A stretch of 64,000 nt of DNA from an uncultured Mycoplasmatota bacterium (GCA_913056275.1 CAJXLP010000001.1:124001-188000), one strand, 5' to 3'; numbered from the stretch's first letter, positions 48,436-61,077 are shown. The notes: a model not told the origin generated them from the letters alone. Numbers and translations: made by a program.

Positions 48436-49023
48436 TTGCAACAATTCGATGGAATCTTGAAAGACTTTGTCAACTGGAAACTTGACAATGATGACATCAT
48501 CGATCGCTTTCGCTCTATCGACTCGAAAGTCTACAGACGATTAGAGCCGGTCATAAGTGTATTAAATTACACGTATCAGCGAGCGATATATCACGGGCCT
48601 TTAAATGAAGATTTAGAGACCATTTTTCAAGTAGGCATGAATTATTTAAACGAACAATTTTCCGTTATCAAAGACTATTACGTAACGCTCTTTAATCAAA
48701 ACTGTGAGGCGCTTGAAGAATTTGGCGATCTTGTGAATTACTTATTGTTTATTCATGATTTTAGAAGTGACCTAGAAAAATATAAAAAGGCGATTGAAAT
48801 GGACGACCTCGATGAACTTGAGACATGCATTGAAGATATGATCGCCCAAAAAGACAACGACTTAGAGTATGCGGAAAAACGATTCACCCAAATTGTCTCA
48901 GAGACGGTCGCCATCCTCGATTATGAATACACGAGCGTGGTAGATATATTTTATGAAATCGCCCGTTCGATGGGCATTGGACTGTCTGATGATACGATGA
49001 GTATCCTTAGTAAAGATTGGTAA
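48436..49023 (+). CDS. Acidic helical protein of unknown function
   Basis: I do not recognise it. About 195 residues from TTG at 48436 (AGGATG upstream; the start is uncertain). It is soluble, nearly all helical by composition, rich in Asp, Glu, Tyr and Leu, with a likely coiled region (EEFGDLVNYLLFIHDFRSDLE-type heptads). No catalytic motif, signal or membrane segment. It starts 11 bases after fba and ends 2 bases before cysE, so it is probably co-transcribed with both. Confidence 0.72.
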   Translation: MQQFDGILKDFVNWKLDNDDIIDRFRSIDSKVYRRLEPVISVLNYTYQRAIYHGPLNEDLETIFQVGMNYLNEQFSVIKDYYVTLFNQNCEALEEFGDLVNYLLFIHDFRSDLEKYKKAIEMDDLDELETCIEDMIAQKDNDLEYAEKRFTQIVSETVAILDYEYTSVVDIFYEIARSMGIGLSDDTMSILSKDW

Positions 49024-49025
49024 AT

Positions 49026-49580
49026 ATGGGATTAATACGAAGCATTAAAAACATTCAAAAGTACGATCCGTCGGCACGTCATACACTGGACATCTTACTC
49101 ACATCCACTGGGCTGCATGCGATATGGTTATATCGCATCGCCCATTTATTTTGGGTGATTCGTTTAAAACTTATCGCACGCATGTTGATGAATGTCACAC
49201 GGTTTTTAACAGGCATTGAAATTCATCCAGCTGCGCAAATTGGTAAAGGGTTTGTCATCGATCACGGCATGGGTGTCGTCATTGGAGAATCCACACGGAT
49301 CGGAGATGATGTGCTGATTTATCAAGGGGTTACTTTAGGTGGCACCGGGAACATCAGTGATACAAAACGGCATCCCACGATATGCAGTCACGTGATGATC
49401 GGCGCTGGCGCTAAAATATTGGGGGACATCAAAGTTGGACCCGGTGCACGCGTGGGAGCCAATGCAGTTGTTTTAAAAAATGTCCCAGACGGGGCGACTG
49501 CAATCGGTATTCCCGCACGCTTTATTGAAAAAGAAGGCATTACACCACAAGAGTGTTCGTTGACCATTAAAGACGCATAA
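49026..49580 (+). CDS. cysE: Serine O-acetyltransferase
   Basis: First step of cysteine synthesis: serine plus acetyl-CoA gives O-acetylserine. 184 residues, the short Bacillota form. N-terminal helical part, then left-handed beta-helix hexapeptide repeats with catalytic GFVIDHGMGVVIGE, the YQGVTLGGTG loop and KRHPTI. Convergent with cysK, sharing a terminator; the two make a cysteine pair although transcribed separately. Confidence 0.93.
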   Translation: MGLIRSIKNIQKYDPSARHTLDILLTSTGLHAIWLYRIAHLFWVIRLKLIARMLMNVTRFLTGIEIHPAAQIGKGFVIDHGMGVVIGESTRIGDDVLIYQGVTLGGTGNISDTKRHPTICSHVMIGAGAKILGDIKVGPGARVGANAVVLKNVPDGATAIGIPARFIEKEGITPQECSLTIKDA

Positions 49581-49604
49581 AAAAGGACTCACCGAGTCCT
49601 TTTT

Positions 49605-49607
<3 letters not shown>
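49578..49607. terminator. Bidirectional terminator between cysE and cysK
   Basis: AAAAAGGACTC and GAGTCCTTTTT with loop ACC, flanked by As and Ts; serves both convergent genes. Confidence 0.88.
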
Positions 49608-52277
<2,670 letters not shown>

Positions 52278-52289
52278 AGTGGCCTCATT

Positions 52290-52318
52290 CAAATAAAAAG
52301 GGTGAAATCACCCTTTTT
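52290..52318. terminator. Hairpin between ftsH and rqcP
   Basis: AAAAAGGGTG-AAAT-CACCCTTTTT with A and T runs on both sides; on the minus strand it follows the ftsH stop directly and may terminate part of the transcripts before rqcP. Confidence 0.75.
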
Positions 52319-54290
52319 ATTCTTTGGAATCCGGCTCTGGCGTGGTCGCCTCGGCAACTTCATCGTTCGAGGAGGGTGCTTCTTTTTTGGCGTCCGCTTT
52401 GAGCTTTTCTTTTTCTCGTTTTCTCTCAACCCAGTCAACGGTTCCTTTTTCAACCAGTTGATCGATGTCTTCTTTGGTCAGTGTTTCAACTTCGAGCAAG
52501 GTTAAAGCAATGGTTTTTAGTAGGTCTTGATGCTCTTTGATTGTTTCTGTGGCAAGTTGATATGCATCATCAACTATTTTTCTCACTTCGTTATCAATTT
52601 CTAATGCCACAGCGTCGGAGAAACTTTTATCAGATGTATAGTCTCGTCCCAAGAAGACGTTCCCTGAGCGCTGTTCGTATTGAACAGTTCCCAGTGAACT
52701 CATTCCGTATTCGGTGACCATCGCCCGTGCAATTTGTGTGGCGCGCTGGAAATCGTTGTGGGCGCCGGTTGTAATTTCATCAAAAGTAACTTCTTCAGCC
52801 ACCCGACCGCCGAGTAACCCTGTAATTTGGTCCATGAGTCCTTTTCGAGTCATTAAGAAGGATTCTTCCTCCTCTGGGAGCATTAAGTTATAGCCACCTG
52901 CCTGGCCTCTAGGAATAATTGTGACTTTATGCACAATATTTGCGTTGTCGAGTTTTAATCCTAGTACGGCATGACCAGCTTCATGATACGCAATGAAATC
53001 ACGTTCACGTTTCGATAAGACTCGTGATTTTTTGGCAGGTCCCATCATGACGCGATCAACAGCTTCGTCAATGTGGTAAATTTTGATTTCTGGTTTATTG
53101 GCTCGCGCTGCAAGCAGGGCGGCTTCGTTAAGTAAGTTCTCTAGATCGGCCCCGGTAAATCCTGGAGTCCGACGCGCAATTTCTTCAAAGGTTACGGATT
53201 TGTGGATGCGTTTACCACGGGCGTGAACTTTAAGAATTTGTTTCCGTCCATTAATGTCGGGACGGCTAATTGTAATTTGACGGTCGAAACGACCCGGTCT
53301 AAGCAAGGCTGGATCTAGCACGTCAGAGCGGTTCGTTGCGGCAATGACGATAATGCCTGAATTCGTTCCAAACCCATCCATTTCGACTAGTAATTGGTTT
53401 AATGTTTGTTCGCGTTCATCATGCCCGCCGCCAAGGCCAGTTCCCCGTTGGCGTCCGACTGCATCAATCTCATCGATGAATATGATACATGGTGCATTTT
53501 GTTTCGCAGTTTTAAACATGTCACGAACACGGCTTGCACCAACTCCGACAAACATTTCAACAAAGTCAGACCCAGAAATTGAGAAGAAGGGAACATTCGC
53601 TTCCCCAGCAACTGCTCTAGCAAGCAATGTTTTACCAGTCCCTGGGGGACCAATGAGCAAGACGCCTTTAGGAATTCGTGCGCCTAGCGCGATGTATTTT
53701 TTCGGGTTTTTTAAGAAGTCGATGATTTCTGCCATCTCTTCTTTTTCTTCATCAACCCCAGCCACATTTTTAAACGTAGTAGTTTTCCCACGATTAAGTT
53801 TTGCCCGACTTTTTCCGAAGTCAAACGCACGGTTGTTACCACCGCTTGAACGCATGAAGAAGGCGATGAACACAACAATTAAAATGATTGGCAAGAGAAT
53901 GATGATAATGTTCCAGAAGTTATAAGTAGACGCTCTTAAATGGGTATATGGAACATTTTGTTCCGTGGCGAGGACACGCACTTCATCGAGTGTAGCGTTA
54001 TTGGGAATTTCGACATTAAAGATTGAGCCATCTGCAAATTCACCATTGATGATGAACGATCCAACATTCGCTTCACCACTGATGGGAGTCGATTCAATCT
54101 CAGCAACGTTGCCCGCTTCGAGTTCTGCATATAACGATGTGACGTTGATGGTTCTCGGTTCCTCACCAGATTGCGTGAAGGTCCAAATAATCGAGAAGAC
54201 GAATATGAGGATTAAAACCATGACGACAATATTGCCGATTTGATTAAACTTGAAATTATTGGGCTTGTTCGGTTTCTTTTGTGGATTCAA
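52317..54290 (-). CDS. ftsH: ATP-dependent zinc metalloprotease FtsH
   Basis: 657-residue membrane AAA+ protease that degrades damaged membrane and regulatory proteins. Two N-terminal membrane helices (about 18-38 and 125-148) flank a small external domain. The AAA module has Walker A GPPGTGKT, Walker [10 protein letters not shown] and second region of homology [10 protein letters not shown]; the zinc site is HEAGHAV. Low-complexity acidic C-terminus. Follows hpt by 2 bases. Confidence 0.97.
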   Translation of the reverse strand: MNPQKKPNKPNNFKFNQIGNIVVMVLILIFVFSIIWTFTQSGEEPRTINVTSLYAELEAGNVAEIESTPISGEANVGSFIINGEFADGSIFNVEIPNNATLDEVRVLATEQNVPYTHLRASTYNFWNIIIILLPIILIVVFIAFFMRSSGGNNRAFDFGKSRAKLNRGKTTTFKNVAGVDEEKEEMAEIIDFLKNPKKYIALGARIPKGVLLIGPPGTGKTLLARAVAGEANVPFFSISGSDFVEMFVGVGASRVRDMFKTAKQNAPCIIFIDEIDAVGRQRGTGLGGGHDEREQTLNQLLVEMDGFGTNSGIIVIAATNRSDVLDPALLRPGRFDRQITISRPDINGRKQILKVHARGKRIHKSVTFEEIARRTPGFTGADLENLLNEAALLAARANKPEIKIYHIDEAVDRVMMGPAKKSRVLSKRERDFIAYHEAGHAVLGLKLDNANIVHKVTIIPRGQAGGYNLMLPEEEESFLMTRKGLMDQITGLLGGRVAEEVTFDEITTGAHNDFQRATQIARAMVTEYGMSSLGTVQYEQRSGNVFLGRDYTSDKSFSDAVALEIDNEVRKIVDDAYQLATETIKEHQDLLKTIALTLLEVETLTKEDIDQLVEKGTVDWVERKREKEKLKADAKKEAPSSNDEVAEATTPEPDSKE

Positions 54291-54292
54291 TT

Positions 54293-54847
54293 TTATTCCT
54301 CACTTTCATTTTGGTAGATGGCCGGTTTGAGTGTGCCAACGTACGGTAAATTTCGATACAATTCTTGGTAATCAAGTCCATATCCGACCACGAACGCATC
54401 AGGAATGGTGGTGCCAATGTAGTCCGGTTGTAACTGGACTACGCGTCCTTTAGGTTTATCAAGTAACGTCACGACTTTGACCGATTGAGCACCTCGGTAT
54501 AAAAGCAATGACCGTATCGCTTGAATGGTTTGTCCGGAATCAACAATGTCTTCAGCGAGTATGACATGACGGCCTTTGACGGCGGTGCCTAAATCCTTAT
54601 TAATCTTAACATCGCCGGTGGATTCAACTCCACCATGATACGATGAAACATCCATGAAATCGACTTCAAGGAAAAAGTCGAGTTCTTTGAGTAAATCACT
54701 GATGAACGGGATGCATCCTTTTAAAAGACCAATGATTAAGGGTTTCTTTGAGTGATAATCGGCGGTAATTTCAGCAGCTAACGTTTTAATAATTTGGCCG
54801 ATTTCTTGTCCTGAGACTAAGATATCTTCGATATCATTGTTCAACAT
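54293..54847 (-). CDS. hpt: Hypoxanthine phosphoribosyltransferase
   Basis: 184 residues. Salvages hypoxanthine/guanine with PRPP to IMP/GMP. PRPP loop VILAEDIVDSGQT, and VDFMDVSSYHGG and PDAFVVGYGLDY typical of HPRT. The start overlaps the end of tilS by 14 bases. tilS-hpt-ftsH is a conserved Bacillota cluster. Confidence 0.95.
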   Translation of the reverse strand: MLNNDIEDILVSGQEIGQIIKTLAAEITADYHSKKPLIIGLLKGCIPFISDLLKELDFFLEVDFMDVSSYHGGVESTGDVKINKDLGTAVKGRHVILAEDIVDSGQTIQAIRSLLLYRGAQSVKVVTLLDKPKGRVVQLQPDYIGTTIPDAFVVGYGLDYQELYRNLPYVGTLKPAIYQNESEE

Positions 54848-56132
54848 TCATAACCTCGTATATGTATACTTTTTCCTCACACTCAGCGGTTGATTGAGCA
54901 TAATCAGAGTGCCAAATGTGAATCTTTCCATCGCCAGTTTCTAAAATTGGAATCTGCCGCCTTTGTGCCCACGGAATTTTCTGATCCTTAAACCATTGAC
55001 TCACTTTCTTATGGCCGTAACTAAAGGAGAGATTATCGCCTTTTTTAGCCGTTCGAACGGTGATTGGAAAGGTGCGCTCATTATAACATAGTTGCAAACG
55101 TAATCCGCTATCGTGCGCCCTTTTTTGTTGGGTAACATCCCATTTTAGCTTGTGAGAAATGATCCATGTTCCCCATGCATCAATCAACGTATCTTGGATA
55201 AGGCTTTCATCGCTAGAAACAATTGAAATGTGTCCATAGTCGCGAGTTAAGACATACGTCTCATCAATTTCAAAACGTATGTTATCTGAATTTTGGAGTA
55301 AACGAGCGTGACACATTGCCCAAAATTTAGCCGAGCGAGGTGACCGCTCAGTGGTTAAGGCCCATAAGTGATTCAACAAGCGCTTTTGCACGGCTTCAGG
55401 GGCATCAAGGTAGTGAGGATTTTTGATGATCAAACGATTATCAACCGATGTGATGTACTCAGAAATCTCAGCATCGATGCGTTCCTTCAATCGGTGCTGG
55501 GCTTTTAAAATACGCGCCACAAATCTGGGACGTTCTTGGCGGATAATCGGCATGATACGATGGCGAATCTGGTTTCTTAAATATTTTAGTGAGTCATTAG
55601 AATTATCATGCCGATAGGCGATTTCATGCGATTTAATGTATGCGTCAATCTCGCTTTTTGGAATATCTAAAAAAGGACGAATTAACTGGATGCCTTGAAC
55701 CTTTGAATATGCATTCATACCGTGCCAAGAGAGCTTCGAAAAACCACGCAACACTTGAATGAAAAAATGTTCAATTTGGTCGTCTTGATGATGGGCCAAA
55801 AACACAAATGTTGTTTCAAACTCTTCCGCCACTTCTTGGTAAAACGCTAGCCGAACTTGATGGCCTGAGTTTTGAATGTTTGTACGGGGGTCAATAAAAG
55901 CTCGTTTAACACGAACGGGAAATCCATACGTGTCAGCCATGGTTCTGACAAAAGTTTCATCGGTGAATGCATCGTCCCTTAATTGGTGGTTGATATGAGC
56001 TACAACAACATTGAATTCTGCCATTTTTAGGGCATGCAATAAAGCCATCGAATCCATACCACCACTCACGGCACATACGACAGGAATTGACCGATTCCAT
56101 TGAATTTTTTCTAAGGCGTGAATTAGCGACAT
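54834..56132 (-). CDS. tilS: tRNA(Ile)-lysidine synthetase
   Basis: Modifies C34 of tRNA-Ile(CAU) to lysidine so it reads AUA. About 432 residues from ATG at 56132. N-terminal PP-loop domain with VSGGMDSMALLHA, HINHQLRDDA and FLAHHQDDQIEHF; C-terminal TilS domain ends with the KVSQWFKDQKIPWAQRRQIPI stretch (key KVS.WF..KIP...R). First gene of the minus-strand cluster; a divergent promoter region separates it from the LytTR gene. Confidence 0.95.
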   Translation of the reverse strand: MSLIHALEKIQWNRSIPVVCAVSGGMDSMALLHALKMAEFNVVVAHINHQLRDDAFTDETFVRTMADTYGFPVRVKRAFIDPRTNIQNSGHQVRLAFYQEVAEEFETTFVFLAHHQDDQIEHFFIQVLRGFSKLSWHGMNAYSKVQGIQLIRPFLDIPKSEIDAYIKSHEIAYRHDNSNDSLKYLRNQIRHRIMPIIRQERPRFVARILKAQHRLKERIDAEISEYITSVDNRLIIKNPHYLDAPEAVQKRLLNHLWALTTERSPRSAKFWAMCHARLLQNSDNIRFEIDETYVLTRDYGHISIVSSDESLIQDTLIDAWGTWIISHKLKWDVTQQKRAHDSGLRLQLCYNERTFPITVRTAKKGDNLSFSYGHKKVSQWFKDQKIPWAQRRQIPILETGDGKIHIWHSDYAQSTAECEEKVYIYEVMNVEQ

Positions 56133-56210
56133 AAACACTCTTTCTATACTAATTTAAGTTTAGCACAATGACACGCATGGTGGGGCGATTCTTGTTTTCT
56201 ATTTACTATT

Positions 56211-56238
56211 TTGTTTCTCGGTCATGACCATGTAAAAT
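56211..56238 (+). promoter_or_regulatory. Promoter of the LytTR operon with embedded palindrome
   Basis: TTGTTT (56211-56216) and TAAAAT (56233-56238), spacer 16. The spacer contains the perfect palindrome GGTCATGACC (56220-56229), a possible operator for autoregulation. Confidence 0.5.
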
Positions 56239-56272
56239 AGAAAGGAAGGTGGATGTTTGAAAGGAGGTCAAG

Positions 56273-56794
56273 ATGTTTAAGTTAAAAGCGCCAAAATCTC
56301 AGAAGACTCGCATAAATGACACACTTAAAATCCTTGATAGCGCTGATTACAAATACGTCTTGACAACGGATAAGTCTTTAACAGAACCGAATAAAATTAA
56401 TATTTTATTTCAAGAAAAAGACTTAGATAAGATAGCCGAGATTGTCGAAACGATTATACGAAGCGAAGATATCCAAGTACAAGTTTTTGACCAAAATGGG
56501 CAGAAAAATATCGATTCGAGCGTAATCGATTATTTCATCGTTGAAAGTGATGATGTGATTGCGGTCGTTGGACGCATACGCTATTACGTCAAAATGAAAT
56601 TGTATGAAATTGAAGAATTGTTACAATCCCGGGCATTCATACGGGTCAGTAAATATGCCATGGTGAATATCAACCAGATTGAATATATAAAGCCTGCTTT
56701 GAATTCTAAACTTTTATTACTCATGAAAAATGAAGATAAATTAGAAGTAAATCGTCGGTATTATAAAGCGTTTAAAAAAACGCTTAACATTTAG
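56273..56794 (+). CDS. LytTR-domain transcriptional regulator without receiver domain
   Basis: 173 residues after AAAGGAGG. The C-terminal half (about 78-173) is a LytTR DNA-binding domain: FIRVSKYAMVNINQIEYIKP and LEVNRRYYKAFKKTL. The N-terminal half is short, without a phosphorylation site, and not assigned. Small LytTR regulators next to membrane proteins form LytTR regulatory systems (e.g. HdrR/HdrM in streptococci), in which the membrane protein inhibits the regulator. The membrane protein gene starts 5 bases downstream, which fits. Confidence 0.85.
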   Translation: MFKLKAPKSQKTRINDTLKILDSADYKYVLTTDKSLTEPNKINILFQEKDLDKIAEIVETIIRSEDIQVQVFDQNGQKNIDSSVIDYFIVESDDVIAVVGRIRYYVKMKLYEIEELLQSRAFIRVSKYAMVNINQIEYIKPALNSKLLLLMKNEDKLEVNRRYYKAFKKTLNI

Positions 56795-56799
56795 GTGTT

Positions 56800-58734
56800 A
56801 TGATGGAAAACCTTCTCATAAGTATTTTTGAATTTATATATAACAACATCGTCACATTCGGTATCATTGTGACGTCTTTAACCTTGGTGACGATTACGTT
56901 AAGACTGGTTTATTTGGAGTATCGATTCAATCAAAAGTTATCCGTTAAAAAAATCTTTTTTGGAGAGCGTCGAACCTTTAAAGTCAGACGTTTTACGGCC
57001 CGAAGAATTTTTGCGTTGGTGTTAGCGGTATTACTCATATCTCTCATTTTGGTTCAGGCATACGGCAATCCAATTTCTTACCAAACCAACACGGTCTCAG
57101 TAAACAGTCAATCCGATGTCGAAGAGATTTACGAATCATTCTATGAAAAGTTCTTTAGCAATCCATTCGACAGCAATCTTGAAACCCCACTAGATGATGA
57201 TATTGCCTTTAAAGACGTGCAGTCTGAAACGTTTGACGGTCTTGATTTTACGGTTGATACCCCGCGGTATGTCTATGTACTCAACCGAGTTGGCATTCAA
57301 ACTTTGGTAATTGATGATCAAGGAGCATCCTATCAGGGAAGTACGGTATTAGATAATCCGGCCTGTGAAATTGAACGCGTCGAGCCTCACGGGATGACAT
57401 TGATTGATGATAAACTCGTTGTGGTCGGAGTTAAATCATACGGGCAGTGTGTCTCAAGTCCCGCCCCTTATTCATTAAGAGATACGGAGACCATCGTGTA
57501 TGTGTATGATACCGCTGGTCCGTTAATGCTTGAAGAGACATATACGGTTAGAGGCTACTTGACCGACATGAGTGTGCAAGGAGGAGCCTTGCTTTTAAGT
57601 ACGAATACATGGGTCCCATTTGCCACAGATAATTTTGACATTAACGACTATCTTCCGTACGTCATTGAAAACAACCGGCAGCGTGAAACGTTGCTTCAAA
57701 ACATTCCATACATCGAAGGGTCAACCCCCAATGCGTTTGTGACACTTGCAAAAATCGACATCAATACAACGATTATTGATTCGGAAAGTGTTTTAACGGA
57801 TTATCAAAATGAAGTCTATTTTAGAGACGATGCAGTCATTGTCATGGTTGATCGATTCAATTTTAATCAAGCGAGTGATGTCTTTGAGTTTAGAGATCCA
57901 ATCGATTCAATCGATACTTCAATCATTCAGTTGAATCATTTTGACGATGACATCTATTACTTTAGAACCCAAGTCGTTCCTGGAGAACGGGTGACCAACG
58001 ATGCCTTGTTTTTTGTTGAAGAGGGGGTCAAGGTGTTTACGCGAACTTCCCAAAACACCAATTTAATTCATTATTTCACCGATATGTTGCGCTATGATCT
58101 AGAGCGCGAGCTAGACTTTTCTGAACCGATTCAGCAAATCGTATTTGAACAGAACCACTTTTATATCAAAACGTCAGCGGATCAGTTAAATTATTATATC
58201 TACCGCGATTTTGCAAACGGTGAAACCGTTCAAGTGGCAAATCAAAATGAAGGCTATTTCGGAGATTTGTTTTTCTCTTTAAGCTCGAATCGGCATTTGG
58301 CTGTGAGAGTCTTTGATAACAATCGAATTAATTACGAAATATACGATCAACTCCCCGATAGTTTCCTTTACAATTTGAGTTATTTGATTCGTGAAGACTA
58401 CACTGATATTAACGTAGACATCGAGCAACTCAATAATGCTTCGTTCTCTTATGTCGAACGCGAATCACTGCTGTTAATCCCAACGTATCGTTTAGCAGAT
58501 AATCAAGAATTGGTTGGAACTAACCGGTTAATTGATATCTATCACCTCACGCGCATCGATAATCAAGTTGAAACTTTAAACATGCGAACCTTGGGGGCCT
58601 TTAGTTCACCGTTTAATTACCGAGTCATAGCACTTGATGATTATTTAATTCACATCACACCAGGTGGATTTATTCTCACAGACATAGACGATGTCACAGA
58701 CATCACACAAACGGTCTTTTTCCCAAATCCTTAA
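56800..58734 (+). CDS. Membrane protein with large external beta-propeller-like domain
   Basis: 644 residues, ATG at 56800 or 56803. Two membrane helices (about 15-38 and 70-92) enclose a short, strongly basic cytosolic loop. The remaining about 550 residues are outside and resemble the secreted beta-propeller domain distantly related to WD-40: repeats around [54 protein letters not shown] and later IYYFRTQV, ending with [17 protein letters not shown]. One cysteine pair (NPACE, YGQCV) may form a disulfide. Partner of the preceding LytTR regulator; possible sensor. Confidence 0.75.
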   Translation: MMENLLISIFEFIYNNIVTFGIIVTSLTLVTITLRLVYLEYRFNQKLSVKKIFFGERRTFKVRRFTARRIFALVLAVLLISLILVQAYGNPISYQTNTVSVNSQSDVEEIYESFYEKFFSNPFDSNLETPLDDDIAFKDVQSETFDGLDFTVDTPRYVYVLNRVGIQTLVIDDQGASYQGSTVLDNPACEIERVEPHGMTLIDDKLVVVGVKSYGQCVSSPAPYSLRDTETIVYVYDTAGPLMLEETYTVRGYLTDMSVQGGALLLSTNTWVPFATDNFDINDYLPYVIENNRQRETLLQNIPYIEGSTPNAFVTLAKIDINTTIIDSESVLTDYQNEVYFRDDAVIVMVDRFNFNQASDVFEFRDPIDSIDTSIIQLNHFDDDIYYFRTQVVPGERVTNDALFFVEEGVKVFTRTSQNTNLIHYFTDMLRYDLERELDFSEPIQQIVFEQNHFYIKTSADQLNYYIYRDFANGETVQVANQNEGYFGDLFFSLSSNRHLAVRVFDNNRINYEIYDQLPDSFLYNLSYLIREDYTDINVDIEQLNNASFSYVERESLLLIPTYRLADNQELVGTNRLIDIYHLTRIDNQVETLNMRTLGAFSSPFNYRVIALDDYLIHITPGGFILTDIDDVTDITQTVFFPNP

Positions 58735-58740
58735 TAATTC

Positions 58741-58769
58741 TTGCATATGCTTTGGGGCTTTGTTATAAT
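58741..58769 (+). promoter_or_regulatory. rpmE promoter
   Basis: TTGCAT (58741-58746) and TATAAT (58764-58769), spacer 17. The 48-base leader before rpmE contains an ATGGGTG/CACCAT hairpin next to the Shine-Dalgarno, a possible L31-type leader (weak). Confidence 0.78.
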
Positions 58770-58823
58770 TCAACGTGCTTTAAACACTTACTATGGGTGA
58801 CACCATGGCGGAAGGAGTTTATT

Positions 58824-59054
58824 ATGAAACCAAGCATTCATCCCGAATATAAAAAAGCGAAAGTTGTCTGCACCACGTGTGGGAACGAATTTGAAACAGG
58901 ATCTGTCATGGAAGAAATCCGTGTCGATACATGCTCAAATTGTCATGCATTCTACACAGGAAAACAGAAATATAAATCAGCAGACGGCCGAATTGATCGC
59001 TTTAACAAACGCTACGGTATTGATGATGAAGACACTCCCGAAGAAGGTGCTTAA
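58824..59054 (+). CDS. rpmE: 50S ribosomal protein L31, zinc-binding type
   Basis: 76 residues from ATG at 58824 (GGAAGGAG upstream). Begins MKPSIHPEY and has both cysteine pairs (Cys16, 19, 37, 40) of the zinc-binding C+ form, plus HAFYTGKQK and the RFNKRY motif. The tail is longer and more acidic than usual. Own promoter and terminator. Confidence 0.96.
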   Translation: MKPSIHPEYKKAKVVCTTCGNEFETGSVMEEIRVDTCSNCHAFYTGKQKYKSADGRIDRFNKRYGIDDEDTPEEGA

Positions 59055-59069
59055 TTGCACCTTTTTTCT
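59044..59069 (+). terminator. rpmE terminator
   Basis: AAGGTGC and GCACCTT flank TTAATT, followed by Ts; overlaps the rpmE stop codon. Confidence 0.82.
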
Positions 59070-59125
59070 TTTGGCCTTTTCTTATTTTGAAAACTGATAT
59101 AAGATATTTATGTGTGAGGTGAAGC

Positions 59126-59731
59126 ATGGCAAAATCCCGAAAAAACGGTGGTATTGAAGTCATTACTGGCCCTATGTTTGCAGGTAAAACAGAAGAACTT
59201 CTAAGACGGGTAAGACGTCTTCAATATGCTAAGAAAAACATCGTTGTATTTAAACCGACAATCGATGATCGGTTTGCTCTGAATGAAGTTGTCTCACATG
59301 ATAAAAGTCGAACAAAATCGGTCAATATCATGAAGCCATCCGAAATTTTTGAGCACATTGACGCATTAACTGATATTGTCGCCATTGACGAAATTCAATT
59401 TCTCACCGAAGATGTGTTAGACGTTGTCGAGTTTATGGTTAATTCAGGCATTAAAGTCATCGTGAGTGGATTAGATACAGATTTTCGTGGTGAGCCATTT
59501 ACCTTTATGCCAAAGCTACTCGCCAAAGCTGAATACGTATTGAAACTTTCTGCAGTTTGTGTGAAATGCGGCGCTCCAGCAACTAAGACGCAGCGCATTG
59601 TAGACGGAAAACCTGCCAAATACCACGACCCCATTGTCCTCATTGGTGCAAGTGAATCATACGAAGCACGCTGCCGGTACTGCCACAAAGTTTACGCAAA
59701 ACCTGCTTTAAAAATTGAGAGACCCTGGTGA
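59126..59731 (+). CDS. tdk: Thymidine kinase
   Basis: 201 residues. Salvages thymidine and deoxyuridine. P-loop GPMFAGKTEE (about 15-24), DEIQFL Walker B, and a zinc ribbon with Cys145, 148, 183 and 186. The type II cellular/bacterial form. Its stop overlaps the tadA GTG start (GTGA). A deoxynucleoside salvage enzyme fits the extracellular nuclease system at 24-35 kb. Confidence 0.96.
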   Translation: MAKSRKNGGIEVITGPMFAGKTEELLRRVRRLQYAKKNIVVFKPTIDDRFALNEVVSHDKSRTKSVNIMKPSEIFEHIDALTDIVAIDEIQFLTEDVLDVVEFMVNSGIKVIVSGLDTDFRGEPFTFMPKLLAKAEYVLKLSAVCVKCGAPATKTQRIVDGKPAKYHDPIVLIGASESYEARCRYCHKVYAKPALKIERPW

Positions 59732-60171
59732 CCCGCCCGGAAGACTTCATGCATGAAGCATTAAATGAAGCGCGCAAAGCGCTAGCACTGAAGGAAGTGC
59801 CAGTTGGAGCAGTCATCGTTAAAGATGGCGTGATCGTTGGCCGAGGTCACAATACAAGAAACACTGACTCAAAGATTACCTCACACGCTGAAATTAACGC
59901 CATTACGATGGCGAGCGAGTGGTTAAAAGACTGGCGCTTAGAAGACTGTTCCATTTATGTTACACTCGAGCCGTGTGCAATGTGCGCTGGGGCAATCATG
60001 CAAAGTCAGATTAAAAAAGTATATTATGGAGCTTTAGAACCAAAGTTTGGAGCCCACGTTTCAACCACTCACGTCTTTGATAGTGTGAATCAAAAAACCG
60101 ATGTGTTTTCTGGCATATTAGCTCAAGAAAGTGCGCAGTTACTCACAGAGTTTTTCCAGAATATTCGATGA
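59728..60171 (+). CDS. tadA: tRNA-specific adenosine deaminase
   Basis: 147 residues from GTG at 59728. Converts A34 to inosine in tRNA-Arg(ACG). Zinc deaminase motifs: HAE at 53-55 with the catalytic Glu, and PCAMC (Cys83, Cys86). FGAHVSTTHVF-type substrate region follows. Overlaps tdk by 4 bases and precedes the SRP RNA gene, as in Bacillus. Confidence 0.94.
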   Translation: MTRPEDFMHEALNEARKALALKEVPVGAVIVKDGVIVGRGHNTRNTDSKITSHAEINAITMASEWLKDWRLEDCSIYVTLEPCAMCAGAIMQSQIKKVYYGALEPKFGAHVSTTHVFDSVNQKTDVFSGILAQESAQLLTEFFQNIR

Positions 60172-60175
60172 TAAT

Positions 60176-60287
60176 ATCTCCCATTAAGCATCCTCATTCA
60201 ATAAGTGTTTATGAACCAGGTCAGGTCAGAAATGAAGCAGCCTTAAGTAAATACCTTATGTGGGTGGGGATGCTTAATGGGAGATGT
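60176..60287 (+). ncRNA. ffs: Signal recognition particle RNA (small, 4.5S-like)
   Basis: Long terminal helix ATCTCCCATTAAGCATCC (from about 60176) with its complement ending near 60285, and the conserved SRP tip GAACCAGGTCAGG ... CAGAAATGAAGCAGCC at about 60213-60242. Size about 110 nt, the bacterial small form without Alu domain. A T-rich stretch after the helix can end transcription. The HAD gene begins just downstream. Confidence 0.93.
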
Positions 60288-60306
60288 TTTATTGCAAGGA
60301 GCTTTG

Positions 60307-61077
60307 ATGAAAAAATATGTGTTTATAGATTTTGATGGAACGTTGATGCAGCATCAAACAGGGCTCATTCCAACGACTAGCATCGAGGCACTAAAAACGC
60401 TGAAAGCGAATGGCCACGTGCCAATTATTGCGACTGGGAAAAACCTCTTTTTACTCGAAGATTTTCCTGCCCGACTTGGCGTTGATCATGTCATTGGATC
60501 GAATGGTGCATTTGTCTATTCGATGGGTGAATTAATCCAAGCGAATCCCATGGATGCCGATGAACTAGCTTTGCTCATAGAAAAATTGCAAAACGCTCAG
60601 ATTGATTACACGTTTTCCACGCATGATTTATACATTACCCACCAAATGTTTGGGCCTGACATTCGAGAGTTTTCCAAATTATTTAACATGCAAGAACCAG
60701 TTGTTGATCCTTCTTTTAATCAATACAGTCAGGTTTATCAACTCAATATATTTACACAAGATGATTTGGACCCGACATGGATTGAAGCGTCATCGTTTCA
60801 TTTCTTAAGAGCCAGTTTTAATGGCTATGACGTGATTCAAGATGTCCGCTATAAAGAATCAGGCATAGCCTATTTAAAAGAAAAATGGCACCTTGAAGAT
60901 GACCAAATTATGGCGATTGGTGATGGCCTTAATGACGTGGGTATGATTCAGTTTGCGCATACGGGAATTGCCATGGGGAATGCCCAACAAGAAGCCAAAG
61001 ATGTGGCGGATTATGTGACAGACCGCGTTGAGAATGATGGATTAGCAAAAGCCCTTAAACACTTTCGGTTGATATAA
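60307..61077 (+). CDS. Cof-type HAD hydrolase (sugar/nucleotide phosphatase)
   Basis: 256 residues from ATG at 60307 (AAGGA upstream). HAD subfamily IIB: motif I DFDGTL, motif II ATGKN, motif III lysine near LKEKW, motif IV GDGLNDVGMI. These enzymes remove phosphate from sugar phosphates, FMN, PLP and similar; the substrate is not predictable. Ends at a bidirectional terminator. Confidence 0.88.
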   Translation: MKKYVFIDFDGTLMQHQTGLIPTTSIEALKTLKANGHVPIIATGKNLFLLEDFPARLGVDHVIGSNGAFVYSMGELIQANPMDADELALLIEKLQNAQIDYTFSTHDLYITHQMFGPDIREFSKLFNMQEPVVDPSFNQYSQVYQLNIFTQDDLDPTWIEASSFHFLRASFNGYDVIQDVRYKESGIAYLKEKWHLEDDQIMAIGDGLNDVGMIQFAHTGIAMGNAQQEAKDVADYVTDRVENDGLAKALKHFRLI

